Below are positions 35,888 to 45,615 of a stretch of 64,000 nucleotides of DNA, piece by piece. The notes beneath the pieces are model-generated. The model saw only the letters and a program-made list of their open reading frames with translations. It was not told where the DNA came from and ran no database searches. The stretch spans positions 1 to 64,000 of the forward strand of contig DKOR01000037.1 in the NCBI GenBank assembly GCA_002470825.1, written 5' to 3'. Each line of letters opens with the position of its first letter. Position 1 is the stretch's first letter. The translations under genes and the position numbers were made by a program. The stretch is from Thiotrichaceae bacterium UBA7357. Lineage in GTDB: Bacteria; Pseudomonadota; Gammaproteobacteria; Eutrophobiales; Eutrophobiaceae.

Positions 35888-36976
35888 GTGACTAAAAAAA
35901 TCTTAATATTGCCTGGTGACGGTATCGGTCCAGAGATCGTTGCTCAGGCAGAAAAAGTATTAGCCTTTTTAATTAATGAACGTGGTTTCGATTTGAAACT
36001 GGACCATGGTTTGCTTGGTGGTTGTGCTGTAGACGCTCTAGGTTCTCCTTTTCCAGATGAAACTCTAAAGAAGGCAAAATCATCTGCAGCCATCTTATTG
36101 GGAGCTGTGGGGGGACCAAACTGGGATTCTATCGAGCGTTCCTTGAGACCGGAACGTGGTTTATTAGCGGTAAGATCTAAACTTGAGTTATATGCTAATT
36201 TACGACCAGCAGTATTGTTTCCACAATTAGCAATGGCTTCTTCGTTGAAGGAAGAAGTTGTTAGCAATCTTGATATCATGTTTGTTAGAGAACTTACCGG
36301 TGGTATCTACTTTGGTGAACCACGAGGTATCAGAACGCTTAGTAATGGACAGCGACAAGGCTTTAATACGCTTATTTATAGTGAGGGTGAGATTGAACGA
36401 ATTGCGCGGACTGCATTTGAAGTTGCAAGTAAACGTCAAGGACGTGTTTGCTCGGTTGATAAGGCTAATGTACTAGAAGCAACTGAACTATGGCGAGAAG
36501 TCGTTAATAGTGTCGCTAAAGATTATCCTAGTATCGAGTTACAACATATGTATGTCGATAATGCGGCAATGCAATTAGTTCGTGCACCAAAACAATTTGA
36601 TGTAATCGTTACGACTAATATGTTTGGCGATATATTATCTGACTTGGCGTCAATGTTAACAGGCTCGATTGGTATGTTGCCGTCCGCATCCTTAGCCAGT
36701 GATGGAAGTGGACTATATGAACCAAGCCATGGTTCAGCTCCTGATATTGCGGGACAGAATATAGCTAACCCTTTAGCGACGATATTATCTTTATCAATGT
36801 TATTACGCTATTCGCTTTCTGAAGTTGAGGTGGCAGCTCAAATCGAACAAGCAGTGAGTCAAGTATTAACCGAGGGACTCAGAACACAAGATATTCACTC
36901 TAACGGGACGAATTGTGTAGGCACAAATGAAATGGGTGATACGGTAGTTGAAGCTTTGGCATCAATTATTAATTAA
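35888..36976 (+). CDS. leuB: 3-isopropylmalate dehydrogenase
   Basis: NAD-dependent oxidative decarboxylation in leucine synthesis. The 362 residues start at GTG 35888 (TKKILILPGDGIGPEIV). Motifs include the substrate-arginine region ERSLRPERGLLAVRSKL near residue 83, the catalytic tyrosine region RELTGGIYFGEPRG near residue 137, and the metal-binding aspartates of NMFGDILSDLASML and YEPSHGSAPDIAG. leuC and leuD, often upstream, are absent. It leads into asd, fimV and truA as in Pseudomonas. Confidence 0.97.
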   Translation: MTKKILILPGDGIGPEIVAQAEKVLAFLINERGFDLKLDHGLLGGCAVDALGSPFPDETLKKAKSSAAILLGAVGGPNWDSIERSLRPERGLLAVRSKLELYANLRPAVLFPQLAMASSLKEEVVSNLDIMFVRELTGGIYFGEPRGIRTLSNGQRQGFNTLIYSEGEIERIARTAFEVASKRQGRVCSVDKANVLEATELWREVVNSVAKDYPSIELQHMYVDNAAMQLVRAPKQFDVIVTTNMFGDILSDLASMLTGSIGMLPSASLASDGSGLYEPSHGSAPDIAGQNIANPLATILSLSMLLRYSLSEVEVAAQIEQAVSQVLTEGLRTQDIHSNGTNCVGTNEMGDTVVEALASIIN

Positions 36977-37005
36977 AACTTATTTAGATAAATATAAGAA
37001 GTGTT

Positions 37006-38031
37006 ATGACTAAGAAAAAATATGATGTGGCCATTGTTGGTGCCACAGGTGCTGTTGGCGAAACAATGTTGTCTATTTTGGAACAACGTAATTTTCCTGT
37101 TGGAGAAGTTTATGCTTTGGCTAGTAGTCGTTCAGCTGGCAAACGAATCCAATTTAAAGGCAAGCATATAGTCATTGAAGATCTTGAATTATTTGATTTT
37201 ACTAAGGTACAAATAGGACTTTTTTCACCGGGCGCAACCGTATCTGCCATCCATGTGCCACGTGCAGCTAAAGCAGGTTGTGTTGTGATAGATAATACAT
37301 CCCAGTTTCGTTATGACGATGATATCCCTTTGGTCGTGCCTGAAGTAAATTCACATGCAATTGCTGATTATAAGAACAAAGGAATAATTGCTAATCCAAA
37401 CTGTTCGACTATACAAATGATGGTTGCATTAAAACCAATTCACGATGCAGTTGGAGTAGAAAGAATCAATGTTTGTACCTATCAAGCGGTGTCAGGTACA
37501 GGCAAAGCAGCCATAGAAGAACTTGCAAAACAAACCGCTGATCTTCTTAATATGAGAGAGGTTGAATGTAATGCTTATCCAAAACAGATTGCGTTTAATG
37601 TCCTACCCCATATAGATATTTTTCAAGATAATGGTTATACAAAGGAAGAAATGAAGATGGTTTGGGAAACCAGGAAAATACTTGAAGATGAATCAATCCA
37701 AGTAAACCCAACCGCTGTAAGAGTTCCTGTTTTCTATGGCCATTCTGAATCCCTTCACATTGAGACGAAAGATAAGATTAATGCGGTAACGGCCAAAAAA
37801 TTACTTGAAAAAATGCCTGGACTAATCGTTATTGATGAGCATGTCGATGGTGGCTATCCCACTGCTGTAACAGAGGCCGCTGGGGAAGATTCTATTTTTG
37901 TTGGACGTATTCGGGAAGACATTTCACATCCCAATGGTCTAAACATGTGGGTAGTTTCAGATAATGTTCGTAAAGGAGCCGCATTAAATAGTGTTCAAAT
38001 AGCTGAAACTCTGGTAAAACACTACCTATAA
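37006..38031 (+). CDS. asd: Aspartate-semialdehyde dehydrogenase
   Basis: NADPH-dependent reduction of aspartyl phosphate, feeding lysine, methionine and threonine synthesis. The 341 residues carry the dinucleotide motif AIVGATGAVGETM at residue 9, the catalytic cysteine in ANPNCSTIQMM near residue 132, and the histidine in FYGHSESLHIET near residue 247. This is the non-enterobacterial type found in many gammaproteobacteria. It lies 29 bases after leuB and is probably co-transcribed with it. Confidence 0.97.
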   Translation: MTKKKYDVAIVGATGAVGETMLSILEQRNFPVGEVYALASSRSAGKRIQFKGKHIVIEDLELFDFTKVQIGLFSPGATVSAIHVPRAAKAGCVVIDNTSQFRYDDDIPLVVPEVNSHAIADYKNKGIIANPNCSTIQMMVALKPIHDAVGVERINVCTYQAVSGTGKAAIEELAKQTADLLNMREVECNAYPKQIAFNVLPHIDIFQDNGYTKEEMKMVWETRKILEDESIQVNPTAVRVPVFYGHSESLHIETKDKINAVTAKKLLEKMPGLIVIDEHVDGGYPTAVTEAAGEDSIFVGRIREDISHPNGLNMWVVSDNVRKGAALNSVQIAETLVKHYL

Positions 38032-38503
38032 AGTATAGTTATCGGCGATATTTGAAGAACATTCGCAAGTCTAAAAGTACTAAAAATTGATAATAAATAA
38101 AGATAATTTGCATATTAAAAATATGCAGGTGTTTGTATTATTTTTGAAATATATTTAGTATATCAAACAATGATATAGGATAAAAACTGGCGGGATTAAA
38201 CAAAACTGATTTAAATCACTCGATATTAAAGTTCGGTTATACGGGTCTGATGTAGCGTACATTGGCGATCTTAAGCTTGGTTTAATATGAATAATTGAAA
38301 ATTATACTTTCCGCTATCTCTGAAATACGAAGTTATAAATAGTGGTGGAGTAAATATACTCAAGATAATTACTAAAAATGTTGTTTGAAAGTTCAATCTT
38401 GAATTTACGTTATGTATTGGTTGGTCTGATTATTATGTGCTTAGAGAATACTATTATTTAACTGATTCACCTCGTAATTGATTTCAAGGAAATTGAAGTA
38501 AAA
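38032..38503 (+). other. Intergenic region, asd to fimV
   Basis: 472 AT-rich bases. A perfect 8-bp hairpin, TGCATATT (38109-38116) and AATATGCA (38120-38127) with an AAA loop, might help end the asd transcript, though no long T-run follows directly. No gene was recognised. The fimV promoter should be in the last 100 bases. Confidence 0.45.
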
Positions 38504-41500
38504 ATGAAACGTAAACTTTACATATTCATGTTTTTAGCTTTAGCTCCAAAGATAACAAGTGGTATGGGCTTAAGTAACATTGAATTAAATTCAGTGTTTA
38601 ATGAACCGTTTGATGCAAAGATTCAGTTACTTTCCCCTACTGTCGACGAACTTGATTCGTTCACCGTTAATTTGGCCGACAGCGAAGCTTTCGCTAGAGC
38701 TAAAATTGATCGCCCGTTTATCTTAAGTGAACTTAAATTCATTTTACGACGTTCACCTGACTACATAAGTATTTCCAGTCAAAAACCGATTCGAGAGCCT
38801 TTTTTGAACTTCTTGATAGAAGTTAGTTGGTCTAATGGACGATTATTCCGTGAATATACGGTTTTACTTGATCCACCACAATATAATCCTAATGGAAGTG
38901 CTAGCGAGTCCACTGGAGATCAGTCTACTAGTTATACTTCCGAGGCAATAGTAGAAACTGATGACACCAAGGCTCGCAAACAGAAAGCTGATTACGCAAA
39001 TGAATTTGAACAGTCAAGTAATTCACCAAGTATAAATTATCCAAGTAGTGATTATGGTCCGACAACTCGAACAGACACATTATGGTCCATCGCATCATCA
39101 ATGCGTCCTGATTCATCAATCAGTGTGAATCAAATGATGTCAGCTTTATTTTATGCAAATCCGGAAGCGTTCTTCAACAAAAATATGAATGGGTTAAAGC
39201 GTGGCCAAAGACTTCGTATGCCAAATGAAACTGAGATTAATGCATTGACAAATGGAGAAGCTTCAACAGAAGTGGAAGCACAAAATATTGCTTGGTCTGG
39301 TATTAAAAATGATTCTCCTATGGAGATTAATGAACGTCCAAATTCATATGTGACTCTTGAATCACCAGATATACTTTTAGAAGCTACAACGGATTTTCTT
39401 GAAGCATCTGAAGGTATATTGTCTGTTTCTGAATTAACACTAGTGCCAGCAAAAGATGCTAGTAATACAATAGAACAAGTTCCTAATGTCGATGGTGGAC
39501 AAGATAAAAACTCGATATTAGTTAAAGGCCTAATATTGGATGATGACTTGAAGTTGCCTGAAAACTTGATATTGACCGAAGATATCCAGGGATTAACTGA
39601 TGAAAATATGGAATTGCAGGAACGCATGGAAGAATCTGAGGCTCCACTCGACGACCTTGATCGTTTGGTCTCGCTAAAAAATAACGATTTAGCTGTGCTT
39701 CAAGGACAGGTAGCTGCAAATAACGACATAATTAAGGAAGAAGTTGGTTTAACTGATGAAGAAATAGCTCTTGATATGGAAGCTGCATCAGATGAAAAAG
39801 TTGAAATAGAAACTGTAGGAAATGAATTATTAGTCGAAGATGGAGAAGGATTTGAAATAGTTGATGAAGTAGTAGTTGATGTAATTAAATCAGAAGTTGT
39901 ATCAAATTCTGATGGCATCATGAATGACGACGCAACTGGGACAACAACATCGTTAGACGTTTTCATTGATACGCCCAATACTTTAATAGCAATAATTGCT
40001 GTTGTTTTAGTTTTGTTTGTGCTTATCCTTTTTTTAGTAATAAAAGTGTTCAGGAAAAAATTACCCACTTCCTTCGAAAATATTGACATTAACAACACTA
40101 CGGAGAAGGGAGTACTGCCTGACCTTGACTCAGATTCTGAAATAGTCACTGTTTCACAGCTTAATTCGGAAGATGAAACATTAATAGCCTTACCCGAACA
40201 AGAGATCACTAACGATGAGGAGTTCGATTCTGAAGCAGTGACCATTTTTAATTCAGAAAAACAGTCCGGCTTAGGAACTGTTTTCAATTCAGGGATTCAG
40301 AGTGATTCAAAAAAAGAGACAGATATATCGAAAGAGTCAGTAGAGCTGGATGTTATGGAGGAAGCCGCATTAATACTGGAAGAAGCGCAAGATGAAGACC
40401 CGATGCAAGAAGTTAATACTTATCTTGCATTTGAACAATTCGATCAAGCAGAAGTCTTCGCACGTGATGTGATGAATGAATTTCCTGATAATGCTGATTA
40501 TCATATGAAATTGCTCGAAGTATTTTATACTTCAGCTAATAAAGAAAGTTATGAGCAAGAAGCCAATGTTTTATATGATAAATTTGGTGAAGATAATGAA
40601 AATTGGGATATGGTTGTGGCCATGTGGACTGAAATGTCTCCTAACAGAAGTCTTTTTGAAAAAGATGTGAATGAAGAAGGTGATGATTTAAATAATAGAG
40701 GAGGTTTTGTCGATATAACCGCTGATGGTGAAGCAAGAAATGAAGACGTAAGTCTTGAGCTTGATATAGTTGACCCCGAAGAGATACCAAATGATGAAGA
40801 TATGCTAGATATCTCTCTAAAAGAAAAAGCTGAAAGCTTGTTGGATGTAACGTTGGAAACAAGTCTTGAAGCGGAAAGTTCTGAGTCACTAAGCCAAAGA
40901 ACAGACCTTGAACCAGAAAGCCCCGATATTGATATCCAAGAAGAACATGAAACTTTGGAGCTTGACATGGGTGCTTCTACTGAAGCGAGCGATGATAATC
41001 TACTCGATTTTGATATGGATGAAGATGGGGACCTTGAAATAGAAATAAGCGAGCCTAAAGATTCCAGTTTAGAAATAGATCTAGCTACAAGTGAAGCGAG
41101 CGATGATAATAATCTACTCGATTTTGATATGAGTGAAAATGAGAACCTTGAAACAGAAATAGGCGAGTCGAATGATTCCAGTCTAGAAATAGATCTAGCT
41201 ACAAGTGAAGCGAGCGACGACAATAATCTACTCGATTTTGATATGAGTGAAAATGAGAACCTTGAAACAGAAATAGGCGAGTCGAAAGATTCCGGTCTTG
41301 AAACAGATCTGGCTATAACTGAGTTAGGTGAAGATGACATTTTACTTGATTTAGACATGGATGGGGATAAAGGTATAGAGTCTGATATTTCAACAGAAAT
41401 AACTGATAAGACATCAAATTCAGAATTAGGTATGATTACAGACAAAGAGGTTGAAACGACTCAAATTAATAGTTTGGATCTTGAACTAAATATAGAAGAT

Positions 41501-41761
41501 GATATGAGTCTGACTCTTGATGAAACAGTTGAAATGATAGGAAATTCCGATGAGGATGATGACCAAATTCCTTTTATACCCGGGGCATCACAAGCGGAAG
41601 AGCAAACATTAGAAAATCAAGTTGCAACTAAGCTTGACCTTTTGAAGGCTTATGTTGAATTAGGAGACAAGGATAGCGCTAAGACTATTTCAGCTGAAAT
41701 TATGGCTGTTGGTAACGACAAGCAACGTCAACAAGCTGAAGATCTCCTAGGTCAAATTTAG
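38504..41761 (+). CDS. fimV: FimV/HubP-type polar peptidoglycan-binding protein
   Basis: Large inner-membrane hub protein that organises the cell pole, type IV pili and chemotaxis in gammaproteobacteria. Of 1085 residues, the first 20 or so are a signal peptide. The FimV N-terminal periplasmic domain follows (GLSNIELNSVFNEPFDAKI). A LysM-like domain is near 186-243 (RTDTLWSIASSMRPD), and one membrane helix near 490-515. A long, very acidic cytoplasmic region follows, ending in the FimV C-terminal TPR-like motif (KLDLLKAYVELGDKDSAK) near 1045. The acidic part contains 38-residue tandem repeats. Location before truA is classic. Confidence 0.95.
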   Translation: MKRKLYIFMFLALAPKITSGMGLSNIELNSVFNEPFDAKIQLLSPTVDELDSFTVNLADSEAFARAKIDRPFILSELKFILRRSPDYISISSQKPIREPFLNFLIEVSWSNGRLFREYTVLLDPPQYNPNGSASESTGDQSTSYTSEAIVETDDTKARKQKADYANEFEQSSNSPSINYPSSDYGPTTRTDTLWSIASSMRPDSSISVNQMMSALFYANPEAFFNKNMNGLKRGQRLRMPNETEINALTNGEASTEVEAQNIAWSGIKNDSPMEINERPNSYVTLESPDILLEATTDFLEASEGILSVSELTLVPAKDASNTIEQVPNVDGGQDKNSILVKGLILDDDLKLPENLILTEDIQGLTDENMELQERMEESEAPLDDLDRLVSLKNNDLAVLQGQVAANNDIIKEEVGLTDEEIALDMEAASDEKVEIETVGNELLVEDGEGFEIVDEVVVDVIKSEVVSNSDGIMNDDATGTTTSLDVFIDTPNTLIAIIAVVLVLFVLILFLVIKVFRKKLPTSFENIDINNTTEKGVLPDLDSDSEIVTVSQLNSEDETLIALPEQEITNDEEFDSEAVTIFNSEKQSGLGTVFNSGIQSDSKKETDISKESVELDVMEEAALILEEAQDEDPMQEVNTYLAFEQFDQAEVFARDVMNEFPDNADYHMKLLEVFYTSANKESYEQEANVLYDKFGEDNENWDMVVAMWTEMSPNRSLFEKDVNEEGDDLNNRGGFVDITADGEARNEDVSLELDIVDPEEIPNDEDMLDISLKEKAESLLDVTLETSLEAESSESLSQRTDLEPESPDIDIQEEHETLELDMGASTEASDDNLLDFDMDEDGDLEIEISEPKDSSLEIDLATSEASDDNNLLDFDMSENENLETEIGESNDSSLEIDLATSEASDDNNLLDFDMSENENLETEIGESKDSGLETDLAITELGEDDILLDLDMDGDKGIESDISTEITDKTSNSELGMITDKEVETTQINSLDLELNIEDDMSLTLDETVEMIGNSDEDDDQIPFIPGASQAEEQTLENQVATKLDLLKAYVELGDKDSAKTISAEIMAVGNDKQRQQAEDLLGQI
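40981..41340 (+). repeat. 114-bp tandem repeat inside fimV
   Basis: Two nearly identical 114-base units run from 41072 to 41185 and 41186 to 41299, with diverged partial copies on each side. Each encodes 38 acidic residues of the pattern EASDDNNLLDFDMSENENL. They keep the reading frame, so copy number may vary without breaking fimV. Confidence 0.9.
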
Positions 41762-41853
41762 AACATCTATATTTAAGCTATCAAAAGTTCTCATACAATA
41801 ATATTTACTTCGTACAGTATAGTTATATTAATTATTAGTATGATTATTTCATA

Positions 41854-42645
41854 ATGAAGATAGTATTAGGAATTGAATATAATGGTTGTAATTATTATGG
41901 CTGGCAAAGACAATCAATTTCACCAACGATACAACAAACTTTAGAAACAGCGTTATCAACTATAGCAAATGAAAGTATTAGAATACATTGTGCGGGAAGA
42001 ACTGACACTGGTGTTCATGCAATTCAACAGGTTATTCACTTCGAAACTTCATCCATAAGAGATAAACATGCTTGGGTACGTGGAACAAATTCAATACTCC
42101 CAAAAGATATCTCGGTTGTATGGGCATTAGAAAGTGAGGATGATTTTCATGCTAGATTTAGCGCAGAACAAAGAACCTATCAATACTTAATCTTAAATCG
42201 ACCTGCACGTCCAGCAATATTCAATGGTTTGGCTTCTTGGGAATCTAGACCGATTGATTTTGTCAAAATGAAGCAAGCCTCATCTTATTTTATTGGACAA
42301 CATGACTTTACTTCGTATAGAGCGGTTGCTTGCCAAGCAAACTCACCTATCAAAACAATATATAATTTTGAAGTTGATAAATGGCAAGACTGGATAGTTA
42401 TTACATTAAGTGCAAACGCTTTTCTTCATCATATGGTTAGAAATATAGTTGGGGTATTAATCGCTATAGGCGTAGGTAAAAAAGAAGTAAATTGGGCCTC
42501 TGAGGTATTGGCAGCCAAAGATAGGACTACTGGTGGAGTAACTGCATCGCCTGATGGTTTATATTTGGTTAATATTCAGTATCCGAAACGATTTTCTATT
42601 CCGAAGGCAAAATCTGTACTAGATAAATTTGAAATTTTTCGTTAG
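41854..42645 (+). CDS. truA: tRNA pseudouridine(38-40) synthase TruA
   Basis: Isomerises uridines 38-40 in the anticodon arm of many tRNAs. The 263 residues have the catalytic aspartate Asp51 in CAGRTDTGVHA, the segment FSAEQRTYQYLI near residue 103 and the conserved FLHHMVRNIVG near residue 190. It lies 92 bases after fimV and 24 bases before trpF, the conserved fimV-truA-trpF order. Confidence 0.97.
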   Translation: MKIVLGIEYNGCNYYGWQRQSISPTIQQTLETALSTIANESIRIHCAGRTDTGVHAIQQVIHFETSSIRDKHAWVRGTNSILPKDISVVWALESEDDFHARFSAEQRTYQYLILNRPARPAIFNGLASWESRPIDFVKMKQASSYFIGQHDFTSYRAVACQANSPIKTIYNFEVDKWQDWIVITLSANAFLHHMVRNIVGVLIAIGVGKKEVNWASEVLAAKDRTTGGVTASPDGLYLVNIQYPKRFSIPKAKSVLDKFEIFR

Positions 42646-42669
42646 TAATTATTTTATAGTAATAAAGCA

Positions 42670-43299
42670 ATGAATCATTTAAAACGTACCCGGGTGAAAA
42701 TATGTGGTGTCACAAATATTGAGGATGCAAATGCTGCTGTCCTAGCGGGAGCTGATGCAATTGGTCTTGTGTTTTATAAGGCTAGTCCACGAAACGTTTC
42801 GATTAGTTTAGCCAAACAAATAACGGATAATATTTCACCTTTCGTTAATTGTGTTGGCTTGTTTGTAGATGCAGATAATACTTACATCAATGAGGTCATA
42901 AAAGAGGTTGCGATTGATACAATTCAGTTTCATGGACAAGAAACGGAACAAACTTGCGCTTTATTCAACAAGCCTTATATTAAGGCAGTCAGAATGGACG
43001 GAAGCGTTTGTTTATATGATGAAATTGAAAAGTATCCAACAGCTAAGGCCCTATTACTTGATGCTTATGTGAACGGTGTACCTGGTGGTACTGGAAAAGC
43101 TTTTGACTGGAGTATCATCCCAAATAATTTGTCGAAACCGATTATACTCGCAGGTGGATTGGACATAACTAATGTGAAAAAAGCGATTTCTCAAGTAGAG
43201 CCTTTTGGTGTAGATGTAAGCGGTGGTGTTGAGAAAGAAAAAGGGATAAAAGATCCTATCAAAATTAAAAAATTTATTAGTGAGACTATTAATGATTGA
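42670..43299 (+). CDS. trpF: Phosphoribosylanthranilate isomerase
   Basis: Amadori rearrangement in tryptophan synthesis. A TIM-barrel protein of 209 residues with the catalytic cysteine in VKICGVTN near residue 11 and the catalytic aspartate in LLLDAYVNGVPGGTGKAFDW near residue 127. The phosphate-binding end ILAGGLD and GVDVSGGVE are present. Stand-alone, not fused to trpC. Its stop overlaps the trpB start at 43292. Confidence 0.97.
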   Translation: MNHLKRTRVKICGVTNIEDANAAVLAGADAIGLVFYKASPRNVSISLAKQITDNISPFVNCVGLFVDADNTYINEVIKEVAIDTIQFHGQETEQTCALFNKPYIKAVRMDGSVCLYDEIEKYPTAKALLLDAYVNGVPGGTGKAFDWSIIPNNLSKPIILAGGLDITNVKKAISQVEPFGVDVSGGVEKEKGIKDPIKIKKFISETIND

Positions 43300-44530
43300 A
43301 ACCAATAAAAAAAGAGATACTTTAGAAATGGAATCGTTTAAGACCATGCCAGATAAGCGTGGGCATTTTGGCCATTATGGTGGCCGATTTGTTTCTGAAA
43401 CCTTAATGGGGCCGTTAGAAGAACTTGAGAAAGCATATAAAAAATACAAAAATGATCCTGATTTTATTGCCGAATATAAACATGACTTAAAACATTATGT
43501 TGGACGACCGTCACCTTTATATCATGCAGAACGCTGGAGTAAGCAACTTGGTGGCGCGCAAATTTATTTGAAACGTGAAGATTTGAATCATACTGGTGCC
43601 CACAAAATAAATAATACGGTCGGCCAAGCACTTCTAGCGAAATTAATGGGGAAGCGACGTGTTATTGCAGAGACTGGTGCTGGTCAACATGGTGTCGCAA
43701 CAGCTACAGTTGCAGCTCGTTATGGGATGGAATGTATTGTTTACATGGGTGCTGAAGATATCCAAAGACAGGCTATGAATGTCTTTCGTATGAAGTTGCT
43801 AGGAGCAATTGTTGTCCCAGTTGAAGCAGGTTCAAAAACATTGAAGGATGCTTTGAATGAAGCTATGCGAGATTGGGTGACAAATGTAGATGATACCTTC
43901 TATATTATTGGTACCGTTGCTGGCCCTCACCCATATCCAGCAATGGTGAGAGATTTTAATGCAATAGTAGGATCTGAAGCACGTCAACAATGTTTGGATC
44001 AGGTTGGCTGTTTACCAGAGGCTTTGGTAGCCTGTGTTGGTGGCGGATCTAATGCGATTGGATTGTTTCATCCTTTTTTAGATGATAGAGAAGTTTCTAT
44101 CTACGGCGTGGAGGCAGCCGGTGAAGGTATTGAAACAGGACATCATGCCGCTCCTTTAAGTGCTGGAAAACCAGGTGTTTTACACGGAAACCGAACTTAT
44201 CTAATGGAAGATGAATACGGACAAATAACTGAGACACACTGTATCTCAGCAGGTTTGGATTATCCAGGTGTTGGGCCGGAGCATGCTTGGTTGAAGGATT
44301 CTGGACGAGCTAAATATGTGTCTGTGACAGATACTGAAGCATTGCAGGCTTTCCATGATCTGACGCGTATTGAGGGCATTATTCCTGCTTTAGAATCTAG
44401 TCATGCACTGGCTTATACAGCAAAAATTGCTCCCAAAATGAATAAAGATGCGATAATTGTTGCAAATTTATCAGGCCGTGGTGATAAAGATATTCACACA
44501 GTTGCCGCACATGAAGGTATTACACTCTAA
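43292..44530 (+). CDS. trpB: Tryptophan synthase beta chain
   Basis: PLP enzyme that condenses indole with serine to give tryptophan. From ATG 43292 the protein has 412 residues. A GTG at 43280 and an ATG at 43328 (MESFKTMPDKRGHFGHYGGRF) are alternatives; the family core begins at GHYGGRFVSETLM. The PLP lysine is in KREDLNHTGAHKINN, and the phosphate loop is GGGSNAIGLF. The start overlaps trpF by 8 bases. A small HTH gene separates it from trpA, where the two tryptophan synthase genes usually adjoin. Confidence 0.97.
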   Translation: MIETNKKRDTLEMESFKTMPDKRGHFGHYGGRFVSETLMGPLEELEKAYKKYKNDPDFIAEYKHDLKHYVGRPSPLYHAERWSKQLGGAQIYLKREDLNHTGAHKINNTVGQALLAKLMGKRRVIAETGAGQHGVATATVAARYGMECIVYMGAEDIQRQAMNVFRMKLLGAIVVPVEAGSKTLKDALNEAMRDWVTNVDDTFYIIGTVAGPHPYPAMVRDFNAIVGSEARQQCLDQVGCLPEALVACVGGGSNAIGLFHPFLDDREVSIYGVEAAGEGIETGHHAAPLSAGKPGVLHGNRTYLMEDEYGQITETHCISAGLDYPGVGPEHAWLKDSGRAKYVSVTDTEALQAFHDLTRIEGIIPALESSHALAYTAKIAPKMNKDAIIVANLSGRGDKDIHTVAAHEGITL

Positions 44531-44546
44531 TCGAGAAGTATAGACT

Positions 44547-44738
44547 ATGAATAATCGTGAGCGTTTGATGGAAATAATGATCGATCAAGATTTGGACCGT
44601 TTGAGACTTGCTGAATTGCTAAAAGTCAAACGTGAAGAAGTCGATAATTGGTTGTTATCACGTGAGTCAAAAAATAATAAAGAAATACCAGATATGGCCA
44701 TCGAGTTGCTCGAAGTGAAATTTAATTTAAAAGAGTAA
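44547..44738 (+). CDS. Small helix-turn-helix-like protein between trpB and trpA
   Basis: A 63-residue charged protein whose middle (DRLRLAELLKVKREEVDNWLLS, written here only in part as LAELLKVKREEVDNWLL) looks like a Cro/C1-type helix-turn-helix, followed by an amphipathic helix (IPDMAIELLEVKF). It is 16 bases after trpB and 58 before trpA, in the same direction, and codon usage resembles the neighbours. It could be a DNA-binding regulator or a small protein partner. I do not recognise a named family. Its place inside the trp cluster suggests regulation of tryptophan synthesis, which is inference only. Confidence 0.7.
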   Translation: MNNRERLMEIMIDQDLDRLRLAELLKVKREEVDNWLLSRESKNNKEIPDMAIELLEVKFNLKE

Positions 44739-44796
44739 ATTAGACAGTGAAGCACAACATCCTTAAGTATTTTCTATATATTCAAATTAAAATTTT

Positions 44797-45606
44797 ATGA
44801 GCAGAATTGAAGCGTGTTTTAACGCACTTAAAAATAATAATAAAAAAGCACTTATTCCATTCATTACTGCGGGCGATCCATCACTCGACATGACTGTTGA
44901 ACTGATGCATGTTCTGACAGAAGCGGGTGCAGATATTATTGAATTAGGCGTTCCATTTTCAGATCCTATGGCTGATGGGCCAGTAATTCAACGCGCGAGT
45001 GAACGAGCCTTGTCTAACGGCACAAATACCGATGATGTATTTAGTATAGTTGAAGAATTTAGGGCCAAGAACGAATCTACCCCGGTTGTTCTAATGGGTT
45101 ATTTGAATCCTATAGAAGTGATGGGCTATGAAATTTTTGCAAAAAAAGCGGCAAATGTAGGTGTCGATGCTCTGATTATTGTAGATTTACCGCCTGAAGA
45201 ATCTGCTGAGTTTGGTGAAGTTTTGAAACGATATTGTATAGATCAGATATTTCTTATTTCACCTACGACACAAGGTCGACGCTTAGATAGGATTTGTGAA
45301 ATCGCTACAGGCTTCCTGTATTATGTCTCGTTAAAGGGTGTAACAGGTAGTAATCAATTAGATGTTAAAGCGGTTGAGGATAAGCTGAATGAGATTCGTA
45401 GCAAAACTTCATTGCCTCTTGGTGTTGGGTTTGGAATTAAAGATCCGCAAATAGCAGAAGATGTTGGAAGAGTCAGTGATGCAGTTGTTGTGGGTAGCGC
45501 CTTAGTTGAAAGGATTGCAGAACATGCCGAAAACAATGATAAAATGAAATTAGAAATATCATCATTCCTATGTTCCTTGCGAGCGGCACTAAATAATATT
45601 GGATGA
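44797..45606 (+). CDS. trpA: Tryptophan synthase alpha chain
   Basis: Cleaves indole-3-glycerol phosphate and channels indole to TrpB. A TIM barrel of 269 residues. The catalytic glutamate is in IIELGVPFSDPMADGPVIQ near residue 49, which also holds the catalytic aspartate region. The loop YYVSLKGVTGS near residue 173 and the phosphate site GVGFGIKD near residue 209 are present. It is 10 bases before accD. Confidence 0.97.
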   Translation: MSRIEACFNALKNNNKKALIPFITAGDPSLDMTVELMHVLTEAGADIIELGVPFSDPMADGPVIQRASERALSNGTNTDDVFSIVEEFRAKNESTPVVLMGYLNPIEVMGYEIFAKKAANVGVDALIIVDLPPEESAEFGEVLKRYCIDQIFLISPTTQGRRLDRICEIATGFLYYVSLKGVTGSNQLDVKAVEDKLNEIRSKTSLPLGVGFGIKDPQIAEDVGRVSDAVVVGSALVERIAEHAENNDKMKLEISSFLCSLRAALNNIG

Positions 45607-45615
45607 TGTTTATAA

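Noticed and set aside
41072..41299. CRISPR-like direct repeats
   Set aside because: The units are contiguous, 114 bases long, without spacers, and encode in-frame FimV residues.
40549..41445. 298-codon serine-rich frame on the minus strand inside fimV
   Set aside because: It is the antisense of an acidic, repeat-rich coding region. Its composition follows from GAA/GAT codons read backwards, and fimV is certain.
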